NCBI RefSeq assembly: GCF_000972845.2 | Contig: NC_040027.1 | Location: forward strand, 17,499,742-17,563,741 | Source of the DNA: Larimichthys crocea | Taxonomy: Eukaryota > Chordata > Actinopteri > Sciaenidae | Direction of reading: 5' to 3' | Length of the DNA: 64,000 nucleotides | Shown here: positions 12,893 to 24,025 of the stretch, piece by piece | Layout: each line of letters begins with the position of its first letter | Numbering within the stretch: position 1 is the first letter of the stretch | Program-made: the position numbers and the translations under genes | Notes under the pieces: generated by a model | What the model was told of the DNA's origin: nothing | Database searches by the model: none | The model's input: the letters and a program-made list of their open reading frames with translations, nothing else

Positions 12893-13057
12893 GTTTATTT
12901 GTTAAAACTGCAGCACGTGTTTCTCTTCTGTGTGTGTGTGTGTGTGAATCAGCAGCCTGTCTGCGCAGGAAGTGACGACAGCACGCATTTGGGTTTCAAA
13001 ATAAAGGCTCTAACACTTCCCTTTCAGATCAGAATTTGAAATACTTATATAAATTTT

Positions 13058-13810
13058 TAATTTGTTACAGCAGCTCCCAAACAATAAGTGAGATAGTAAG
13101 TGATACAAGAAAAACAAACTTTAACAGTATACACCTATACGATATCCTATTTTAAAACTATATACACATGTATAAATAGCAGTTAAGTAAAACCAGTAAC
13201 AGTAAATAAAAACCAGTAACAGTGAACTATGCAATAATTTAAATATTTATTATATATATATAATATATGGAATATATATATATATATATAATTATGGATG
13301 TTAAAGTGGACGCCTTTGACCATATCATATCAGATCAGATCAGAAATACTTAATTAATCCCCGCAGGGAAATTGTTTTTGTTACAGCAGCTCCCAAACGG
13401 TAAGTGAGATAGTAAGTGATAGCAAGAAAACAATAGATAGACAGTATACAGTATGAAAACAGTATACACCTATACGATATCCTATTTTAACACTATACAC
13501 ACATGTATAAATAACAGTTAAATAAAACCAGTAACAGTAAAATAAAAAACAAGTAACAGTGAACTATGCAATATGTAAATCTAAAACCTTATAAAGAATT
13601 TAGTCTTTGAGAGACTGAGACTACAGAGAATACACTGATTGTTTAAAGTGTGAGAAAATTGCACTTATTTATTGCACAAGCCAGTTCGACAGCTACTGGA
13701 CTTGACTTGGAGTGTCTGATATTTTGAGGGAGGAGTTGTAGAGACTGATGCTCACAGACAGAAAAAGACTTCTTGTGTCTCTCTCTGTGGAGCATCTTGG
13801 TGCGCGCACT
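13058..13810. repeat. Retroelement-derived block with an internal direct repeat
   Basis: A unit beginning TTGTTACAGCAGCTCCCAAAC occurs at about 13061-13224 and again at about 13378-13573, in the same orientation. Both copies run through the phrases GTGAGATAGTAAGTGAT, TACACCTATACGATATCC and AACCAGTAACAGT. The second is preceded by AATACTTAATTAATCCCCGC, a phrase typical of a common fish retroelement. It is followed at 13640-13810 by text typical of the same family (GATGCTCACAGACAGAAAAAG and CTCTGTGGAGCATCTTGG). An AT microsatellite sits between the two units (about 13250-13291). No intact open reading frame remains. Confidence 0.65.
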
Positions 13811-14259
13811 CTGGAGCCTTCACTGAGTTTTCTTTTATTAGATTATTATTATTAGTGCTACACTGCTGCTACACTGTGTACACATGTCACTTTACTCTTT
13901 CTATCAATATTTGAAATAGTAGTGCATCATATTTATATAGTATGTTCATTTCTATTTATACGGTGATACCTTTCCAGTACTCGTATAGACACACATACAT
14001 ACTTAGACAGTACACTATACATATTTTTCATATTCTGTTTTATATTTTGTATTATATATGTATGTAGTGATAAATTTGTTGACCCTGTGTTAACCTGCAC
14101 AATTACAAATAAAGAAAATTCAAACACAGTACAATAACATTTAAGAACATGTGCAACCGCAGCTTTAATCCCCTTTGCATCTTTCCACTGTTACTATTAT
14201 TCATCCATGAGTGGGTGAATGTATGTGTGAGTATGTGGAGTGATTCATTGTTTTTTTTT

Positions 14260-17200
14260 ATGAGTTGCGCAGCAAAGTTTATTTTGGTGCATTCTGTTTA
14301 TTTGTAACATTTTTCTGTGTGATGACACTTCATCACACAGTTTCTGTCTATTGACCCAGAGCAGCTTGAGAGTTTCAAAATGTAATACACATTATTACAC
14401 TACAATGTACATAAAGAGTGGAAATTCAAAACTGAACAAATCTAAACATAACTTCTCTTTGTTTATAGATCTGAAGCAAAACTCATTATGTTTGTTTGTT
14501 GTAGCTTCGCTTGTCATAAGTTAAATGATATGACAATAATTTGTCTTGTATTTCTATAAATATTCTAATTAAAATTCAAACACAAAATGTTTATATCAGA
14601 TCATTATATAATATGATTATATATCATTCCAACAATTAAAAACGTTTAAACGAACAAGAAATAACAACAATACATCTGACAAAACATAAACCATCAAGAC
14701 AAAAGAAAAAAAGTGCAATTAAAGATCTAAGTATGTGTAATAAAATATATAAAAGTATCTCAGAGTACATATTCTGTAGATGTAACCATGCACATATGTA
14801 CAAAGTATAAAAATATGTAAGCTTTGTGTGTTTATGTTAACTACAGTGTGTGATAAAAAGTCTGAAGCTCAACATTTGTCCAGCAAATTTAGTTTTCTTG
14901 CATAACTCATGTGACTGATGGTAACTATGCGCTCGTCACAGGTCATCAGTTTAAATATGTGATTTTGTTCTAACAACACAGGATGAAGATTAACACATTA
15001 AGGTCGAAAGTTAATTGTTGCCCAATCGGAAACAGCAGCTGACAGAAAAATCTCAGAGTTCTTAAGATTCAGAGCTTTGAGTTTCTTGAACTTTTAAGCC
15101 AGTTGTGGAGAATTATATTCATCGATGGTCAGTTTAGTGCACAGGAGTCCAAGATGTCTTATGCTGAAAGGTTTATTGAAGTTTGATCAAGACAATTTGA
15201 CGTGAAATAGTAAACACAGGTGCTTCCAATGATACTAATTAAGGTTCAGTTCCATTCAGGTTGAACAGAGTCAGGGTGCATGTTGGCTCACTGGAAAAGC
15301 TCTGCTGCAATAAATGGAACTTTAATTAGTATCATTAGAGACACATGTGTTGATCCTAAAATGGCTGCTGTGAAAAAGATCAATTTTGAAGAAGCTGTCC
15401 TCTCTGGCTCGTCTACAAACGACAATTTAGGGACTACTCTCTTTCCCTAAATGGCTGTTAGTCTACAGACAATGAAATGTCTTCACACTTCAGTGGTACG
15501 ACGTTGTTATCTCACTCTGTAGAGCCTTCTACATTATGTACCTATCTGTTGTGTCTAGGCAGTGTGACAGCCCTGTCCTCTGACCTTGGTTACCACAGCA
15601 ATGATTAGAATAGACCTTTTTTTCGTGACATGAAATAGCAGGGTCAACTCAGCTGTTTCTAATGATACTAATTAAGGTCCAGTTCCATTTATTGTAGCAG
15701 AGCCTGGGCCAACATGCACCACAGCAGCACACTGACTCTCTCTGACCTGAATGTAACGCAACCCGGGTAGAACAGAAAACTCCCTCACACTCTACATCTG
15801 GCATGGAGGCAAGTTCAATAATAACTTGGCAGACTCCACCTGCTGAGGAGGATCATGCACTGGAACAGCTATTAATACCTTGTTATGGTTTTATTTTGAA
15901 AGGTGCCATCATGCCTCTTGCAGCTGACTTACCTTTAACCTATCAAATGTTTCCTCGCACAATTAGAAAACACATCACCTCTTTCTATTCAACCACAGGG
16001 TGTATTATTAAAAACGTGTTAACAATAACATAAAGAGTGGGAATCATGAGAAGTGGCAAACACTACCTGTTGCTCCCCTCTCTTGCAATAAGATCCACAG
16101 AAGCATTATCTGGGTCTACTCTGTGTTTATGCGATTAGAAAAACATTATTCCAATATGGAGGAAAAAAGAGGTCGCAAAGCTACTACTGTGCAGACTCCT
16201 ACGCCTTCAGTCTCCCTCCGCCGCTCATTGGTCCATTCAGCAGCATCTTCAGCACCACGCAGGCTGAACAGCGACACTCCGCCGTGCAGCTTTCATCACA
16301 TGAGGACACGCCGAGCGGCGCATACGCTGCCCTGCACGGATACTATGACACCGTTTATCCAATTATTATTATTTTTTTTTACCCAGCACCTATAACGCCA
16401 TCGATTCATCAAGTGTGTGACAGATGCTGACGATCCTGGTTTATTCCCCCAGCTCGTTTTGATCAGGGATAACCCGCCTGTGTCGTCTAACTCTGCAGGA
16501 GGAAGCTGTTTTCGCTTGCCTCTGTCAGTGTTTTTTTGTTTTTTTGTTGTTGTTTTTTTACTCCATCCATCACAGATGACCGGACTCCCAGGTTTCACCG
16601 GGTTTCCCTCCCGTCGAGTCGACAGGCATGACGGACAGTAACACCGCCGCTCGGGTTATAAGCAGCAGCAGCAGCAGCATCTCATGTACAGTGCCGCATC
16701 AACAAGCCTCGCCGTCCGACCACCGGGTCCCCCTGCCGGCGCCCCGGTGTCCGCCGGTCCCCCGACGCCTCTTGTGACATGACAGCTCGGGGAAGGAAGA
16801 AGAGGATCAAAGGTTACGGGCAGGGGTTCCTGCAGGAGCAGAGACGGGTCGGATCCTTGAGGAGAGGGCACACGGGAACAGACAGTGTGCACCGTGTGAG
16901 CGGACAGGATACAATCATATCCGTATCAAAAATTCATGTGATACTTTATTAATCCCTGCAGGGTGTTTCTCTTGTGGCTTGCAGCCTGCGGGGAGGTCAG
17001 AGCACGGGGTTAGCCCCTGGAGCTGGTTGATGCGGCCGTACATCAGGAGGGCGGGTGCCCTGAGCCTGGATCCTGGTCTCACTGGACCCGGCTGTCCCTC
17101 ACTCCTGCTCCTGTGATCTCACTGAAGCCTTATTTGTGATTCTGATCTTGGGCCTCGTACAGCGTGGTAGCACCCACCTTTGCCTTACAGTTTCATCTGA

Positions 17201-17310
17201 TGCACGGCCTCATAGTGTTGATCCTGGTCGAGTCCCGGTCAGCAGTGCTGTTCCCCAGGCCTGTCAGGCTCTCTTGGCTGCTCCTGACCATCACCTTTAC
17301 GTGCACAGCC
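14260..17310 (+). promoter_or_regulatory. Upstream and 5' untranslated region of fam78b
   Basis: 14260-16190 is AT-rich with no gene visible. From about 16190 to 17310 the base composition turns CpG-rich, as expected for a vertebrate promoter and first exon. A reverse CCAAT box (ATTGG) lies at 16227-16231. A (CAG)n run is at about 16662-16678. An upstream ATG at 16780 opens a short reading frame. A fragment with TGATACTTTATTAATCCCTGC near 16935 resembles the common fish retroelement phrase seen near 13350. The transcription start cannot be placed from sequence alone. Confidence 0.45.
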
Positions 17311-17622
17311 ATGGGCTGCATCCAGAGCATAGCCTGTAACAAGTCACGCATCAAACGAGAGAACATCGTGGTGTACGACCTGTCCGCCACCATAGACCAC
17401 TGCCCGACTGTCATTGAGGAGAACTCGCCCATAGTGCTTCGATACAAGACGCCCTATTTCAAAGCCTCGGCGCGGATTGTGATGCCCCCTATACCGCGCA
17501 ATGAGACGTGGGTGGTGGGCTGGATCCAGGCGTGCACCCAGATGGAATTTTACAACACCTATGGAGACATCGGCATGTGAGTTCACACACCTGCGTCCCC
17601 ATTACATCCCTGTTGCGTGCTT

Positions 17623-17661
<39 letters not shown>

Positions 17662-19559
17662 AAAAAAGCAGTGTGTGTGAGGCTTTGCATGCATGCTTGT
17701 ACACTCTTGTGCATCACACAGAGGAGCATTTGTGCACGCAGCAGGTTAACTGCGCTCGTCAGCCTCCTTCATTCAAACGCCCACCGACAGATTCTGTTCC
17801 TGTGACTTTGGCACCTAAATAGAAAAGCTGCTATTAAAAGGAGCTAAACAACAGTTGATGCTCTCACACTCAAAATTATGCCCATGGAGACATATCCCCC
17901 CTCCTACACACACACACACACACCCCACCAGACACACACATTATCTGGAGGGCATATGTGAGGGGGTGTTTAATCCTGCTGGGTTTCAGGGGAGTGGGTG
18001 GGTGTAGGGGTGAGAGGATGGGGCTTACAGGGTTGCTTGTCATCAGATTGGTCATGAAAGCACAACAAATAGATGGAAGGGGGCCACCAGCTGACGAAAA
18101 AACTGTTGGGCACAACAAAGAGATGATGATAATCCACTGACACACTGAACCACTATACATCATGTACAGGCGGCTGCTGTAGACGTGAGCTTGTGTCTGG
18201 ATGGGAATTTTAGAGGCTGATCGTGAAGTGATCGTGTTACCTCTGTTGTCGTCCTTCTAAATGAAAAATATCCTTTATCAAAATGTGAATGAAAGAGTCA
18301 CTTTATCACAAAACATTTTTTTAAAGTGGAACTTCTATATTGATTGGCTGCCAATTTGTCAAAATGTTACGTGCTGTGAAAGTGGAGCTGACACTATTAA
18401 TCATTTTTCTTTCTTAATTCAACTGCTTTCAAACGGTCAAAATTTGTTGTGTTAAATGACAAGATGACAAATTGCAAAATGTTCAAAGATTGAGATGCTG
18501 AAACCTGAGAAAGTTTGGCTATTTCGCCTGATGAATGAACTCAATTCTTAATAAGAGCTAATTCATTAACATTAAATAGTTGTATAAATTTCTGTTGACT
18601 CTTGCACTCCTGCATGAGAATGCAACTGCAGTTTATATTGGTAGAAAAGCAACTTTGGTTTAACAGCAGTAGAAATTCTGCTGACCTCTCACCAGAGCTA
18701 TCCTCCTAGTACGTGACCTCTCTCTAGTGGTACAGCTCAGAAATATCTTTTAAAAATAAAATGGGTTATTTAAAAACATTTAATATGAACAAAATATTAC
18801 AAAGTTTCTTTCCACAAACAGGAAATGTTGGTATAAGAAATACAGATTAGGAGTGTCCCTTTAACACCAAATTAGCTCTGGTCCTTAAACCGGTTCAGTT
18901 AATCTTCTTATTAGGAATAAACTTGTCTCTTGTGTGAACTGACTGTAGCTGATTAAAGTCTGTCTATGCTGCTGTATATTAAAGATGAAGAGCACTCAGT
19001 AACCCAGAATTCTCCTTGTTGTCTGTCTCCTCTCAGGTCGAGCTGGGAGCTGCCTCAGCTACGAGAAGGTCTGGTGAGGGCCATCAGCGACTCGGACGGC
19101 GTGAGCTACCCCTGGTACGGAAACACAACAGAGACTGTCACTATAGTGGGCCCCACCTCCAAGCCATCCCGCTTCATCGTTAGCATGAATGACAATTTTT
19201 ACCCCAGCGTCACCTGGGCGGTGCCGGTCAGTGAATCCAACACGCCCTTACTGACTAACATCAAAAGAGACCAGAGCTTCACCACCTGGCTGGTGGCGCT
19301 CAACACCACGTCCAGGGAAAAGATCCTCCTCCACACCATCAAGTGGAGGATGAGGGTCGACATTGCAGTGGATCCGTCCTTGCCTCTGGGCTCCAGAGCC
19401 AGGCTGGTGGGCCGGGTTCACCAGGATCAGCCGCGGGTTCTGACCCGCATGGAGCCCATCCCTCCTAACGCCATGGGGAGGCCCAATGCCAACGATGCCC
19501 AGGTTCTGATGTGGAGGCCGAGGAGAGGGCCTCCGCTTGTCGTCATACCACCCAAGTAG
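17311..19559 (+). CDS. fam78b: FAM78B, intact two-exon gene
   Basis: This is a conserved vertebrate protein of unknown function. Exon 1 is 17311-17576, then donor GTGAGT; exon 2 is 19037-19559 after a TCTCAG acceptor. The junction rebuilds an ATG codon in ...GDIG-M-SSWELP. The spliced length is 789 bases, or 262 residues plus stop; human FAM78B is about 261. Recognisable text includes RIKRENIVVYDLSATIDHCP, YKTPYFKASARIVMPPIPRN, ISDSDGVSYPWYGNTTET, and the C-terminus RRGPPLVVIPPK. It fits FAM78B better than FAM78A (IVVYDLSATIDHCPT, WRPRRGPP). The start chosen is ATG 17311 (MGCIQS), which gives Gly2 and Cys3, a classic myristoylation plus palmitoylation pattern; this is inferred. The frame is open further upstream to another ATG at 17164, adding 49 residues, so a longer form is possible. 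The window also holds a disrupted copy on its left edge. Confidence 0.93.
17577..19036 (+). other. fam78b intron
   Basis: A GT-AG intron of 1460 bases with no other gene. It carries a (CA)18 microsatellite at 17624-17659 close to the donor; the same tract is interrupted and shorter at about 3287-3322 in the left-hand copy. Confidence 0.85.
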
Positions 19560-22500
19560 AGCGTTGAGAGCATCTGATTGGCCGTTTGTTACATCATATC
19601 ATAGTGGGCCACTTCTGCAGTGAAACGGCTAACAAGACAATCAGATGAGAAAAAAAACTATAAGATCTGTAACCAGGCTGAGACTTGAACTGTCAATGGC
19701 ACAAAACAAAGTTTTTTTTTGCGTGTAAAATCTTGAGGGGACAACTGCCTTAATTCCCCACCGCTGCCTTTGACGATCCAGAAAGTATGTCTGTCGCTCC
19801 TTCTGGTGCTGTTGAGCTGTTGGGTATCCAGGCCTTCACCTCCAGCCTGGCCACAACTGAGCAAAGCTAACTTTGAATATCCGCCATTAGTGCTGGGATG
19901 TTAACACAAACCCGTACTGTAGCTACTCAGGCCCAGAAAGAAAAAAAAAAAAAAAGATCAAGCCTAAATACAGACCCTGTTTAAAAAGGTACTTCAGCCT
20001 TAATGATGACATAATACTGGCCTGCTCTGTACTGTACAGTAAAGTGCTGTGTAAGAGTGTAACCAAGGAACGGTGTTAGTTTTTGTGTCACACAGGTTTA
20101 AAGGAGGACAACGCCGCTACGGACCGAGATACGTTAATATATCAGCTGAAATGTTACTGGATGATGTACTTTTACAGATGACGTGAGTGTGGCTGTGCAG
20201 GCATGTGTGTGTATGTGTTTGTTGGTTGTGTGTTTTCTATAATGGAGCCCCAGGGTTGGGTCCGGGCTTGCTGCTTTGTCACACCAGACTGCCTCACACA
20301 CACACACACTGACACACACTACAGGGAGGGTAAAGATTGTCGACATACATGCATCCTCAGAGCTACTTTGCTTTTTTTTTTTAAAAACATATCACAGATA
20401 ATGTAGAGATCACAGCTTGGGTATGCTTAAACGGCACCCTGCAGTGGGATTTTTATTTTTTATTTTTAATCAAACACAAACGGCCAGTTCATCCAAGCTG
20501 TGGAGCTTCTCGCTCCCTGCCTTTCGAAAGCCAGCGATGCCTGTGTAGATGACAGCCATCTCCAGTAAAGAAAAAAAAAACATGACCTTTGTCTGACCTC
20601 TGTAAGAGAAACAATATGTCTTTATCCTGTCAGTATATGTCGTTCAAGAACAAAGATTGTAGTGAAAGAAAGAGTGTATTTATGCTAGAAGACAGTTCAC
20701 CTAAATTACAAAGCAAAACAAAAAAAACTTCTAAATTCCTTCTAGCAGCTTCAAGACATGCTGCAGATTTGGGGGATTTTTTTGAAATATCTGTCAGTAA
20801 GATTTCTGCCTCTTAACCAAAAATAACGAAGACGAATGCATTTCTCATCACAGCTTTCAAAAAACTGCATTTAAACAACGCTAGCAGCCGCACTTAAGAT
20901 ACCGCAAAGCTTGGAGCTGAACACTAACATGCTGATGTTTAGCAAACAGCATGTGTTCATTCATTGTCTTAGTTTAGCACGCTGGCATGCTGATAATTGC
21001 TAATTAGCACTTAGTGGGAATCTCTTTTTGCAGGTAGAAAATGTCTAGAAGAAAAGTCTGTTCATGAGCAAAAGGTATTATTATTTATCTGATCTGAGCC
21101 AGATTTCATGACGATATTGACATAAAAGCATTCGCTTTACCTCCATCGTATTGGGTGGAGGTAGAAACTTGCTACAGATATTTGGAAATCTGCAGGAATA
21201 AAACTGAAACAAGATAGATAGTAAAAAAAAGTTTTTTTGTGATTTGGGTGAACTGAGCCTTTAAAGTTTGGTGCAGTATTTGGTTTACTCAGACATACAG
21301 TGTCGTGTCATTTCTGATCTTTTATAAAAATTTGTTTTTATATGAGGACTCATAAGCGGAGTGCAGCTTACAGAAACATTTCACGATCACGTTGAATCTG
21401 CAAACGTTGCTTATTGTTTTCCATGCAGGTCTGTACGCTGTATTTCTAAACGGTACACACTCAATGGGCCAGTGAAACAGGTCACGCTTGAAGTGCTGAG
21501 CTGGTTCAAGATGAGACAGAGATGAAGAGAGACTGGAGGATGTAATCACGATATCTTACACAATGCTGCTCATTATTCCTGGTGCAAATCGAACGAGCCT
21601 TCACACATACAAACAAACGCATACACACCTCATTTTAGAGCGACACTATAGCGGTGATCACCTGGAAGGAGTGTTTTGTTTTTTAAGCCTGTCTGTATAG
21701 AGGGCATGGATACTGGATTTCTCAACAACAAGCCTATTGTAGCCATGACACAGGAGCAGTTAGTGAGGCAAACAGCATCTGAGAGCCCATGTTGACAATC
21801 AAGGGAAACATCTCAAGCAGCACTTTTAACTGGAGAATTAAAGTAAGTGATCTGCGATTTTATTCAGAGGATTGAGGCAAACACTTTTTTCACACGGAAA
21901 ATAAAGTGTTAGAAAAAAAATATACACATTTATACTTGACCACGAGGTCACACAGTCTTCTGTCTGCGTGTATCAGGGCCTCAAGTGTCTTTTACAGTAA
22001 CAGATGTGCCTGAGGACTCGAGGGTAGAGCGGTACATGGCCCTTCATGAGGAGCTTGACTCGTTAATACCTACTTGTTCTACTGATTGACTGGAGTGTGA
22101 TGCAGTTATTGGTTAGGGTTGACTGTGTTTTGCAGTGTTATAACATGAAGGACATGAAACTCTTGGTGTGTTACAGTCCTTTCTCTCAGACTGTCTGGCT
22201 TTTGCATGCAGTGTTTTTAAACCCATTAAAACAAATGCCAAAAATACAGAAGTGTGAATTTATTCAGGGTGTCTCGCAGCGCTAACGCAACATGCAAAGT
22301 ATCAACTTAGACGTGTAAATCAGACATCATTTAGATGCCTTTTAATTTGAGCAGTTTGAGATTTAGAAATGTGTGTGTTTTAGTGAGAACAAGATCCAGC
22401 AGGAGAGACACGACACAATAACACATTCAGAAAAGTTAAAAGGAAACATGTTTCTTTTATAAAAGATTCACATATCGGTAATTAAAATAATAAAGTTATT

Positions 22501-24025
22501 AATTATACCCGCTTTATCCCAAGAAAAGAAAACAAAAAAAGTAGTTTCAGAAGAAAAACACGAGTCAAAACGTACAATCCAACGTTCCTTTCTGAGTAAA
22601 TAATGCCTCGAATATGTCTGATGTAAAATCAGTATCAGCAAATCAGTCAGTTCAGACTTAGCCGGGCCACATTCAAGATATTTTTTTTTTAAACTTTGCC
22701 ACAAAATCAAAAGAATATATTGTTACACAAACACAGGAAGTTTGTAATCAGTGGCTTTGAAGAGTCTAATTAATGAACGAATAAGTTAAACAGACAATTC
22801 ATTGAGATTCATAGATTACAATTTAAAAATGGTGCTATTATTTACACTCAAGGTTAACATGATTTATTTATTTATTTTTCAATCTTCACCACATAATCAA
22901 ACTTTTCCCTTCGATTGATAACCCCCTGTTACGACCTAGAGCAGTATTTCTGTAGAGTTTGATTAGTTTATTCCTGTAACAGTTTACTCATACACCCAGA
23001 TTACTGTCAAACATTAAACGCCACCAGACACAGACAGACCAGAGTCCTACAGTAACGGTTAACAGTTCTGTCATGGAGACAGGAGCTGTATGTTATCAAA
23101 GACATATCAGTGACTATATGTTGCTTGGCAACAAAAACTGTTTCCAAAAATAGCTGAACAGAACCCAACGTGAGAGCCGTGATTAAGGAAACAATACTAG
23201 TTATGGTCACGTCGACTACCTGTGTCTAAACGGCTCGCAGTGCATCGATTTGTTCTTTTTTTATTTATTTTTTCTTGCCCCGAGTGCGCCTCCCAGGCAG
23301 ACAGGTCTCTTAAACCGTGTACAAATCCTACCTCTGTAGCAGACTTACGCTAAGCTTGACCATTTGATCGTGACAGCTTGCAGTAGTGTACACAGCTTTA
23401 GAGGAAACATCAGCTGGGAAGGCTCATTTCAGGGAGGGAAATGTGCTTTCAGAGCTCAAAGTGGGACCGAAAAAAAAGAGAGCTTTAAATACTGCAGCTC
23501 TAATGTAAACGCTACATCTAAAAAAATATGGTTTTGAAGAAGCTTTAGAAACTCCTGCCTGTCTGCCTCTGAAACTTTTTACTGTACAGGTGTGAGCGAT
23601 GTGGCAGTAACAGTGACTGGCAGTCAAACAGCCTCGACAGTCGGTCCTGTCGAGAATATCTCTCCAGATTTGGAGGTGTGGCAGCCAGGCTTTTTCTCTA
23701 CAGCGATATTAATAAACAGTTTTCTTCTCTCACTGGTTACCGTTCTCAGCTGAGGCACTTTTGGTGTGTGAGACCCATCACAGCATTGTGCTTTTTTTTT
23801 GTTGTTTGTTTTTAACCTCCCCATCTTCAGGTCCCAATCTGCTTACCTCCTCCTCCTCTTCTTCCTACTCCTCCCCTGCTCTGTCTCCTCCTTTTTCTGA
23901 TCACAATATACAATAAAGACCTTTCCCCTTCTTTTCCTCCAGCCCTCTTGTCCTGCTTTTACCCTCCACGTCTTGACGCTTCAACAGGACCTCCTACCGC
24001 TGCTGTAGTATCAGCCGTGAGTGTC
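19560..24025. other. Interval between convergent fam78b and slc35a3; 3' UTRs expected
   Basis: fam78b (+) and slc35a3 (-) are tail to tail here. Candidate plus-strand AATAAA signals for fam78b are at 21197-21202 and about 21899-21904. A minus-strand candidate for slc35a3 is TTTATT at 23260-23265. The rest is AT-rich with short CA and poly-A/T runs. No coding exon is supported by eye. Confidence 0.5.
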
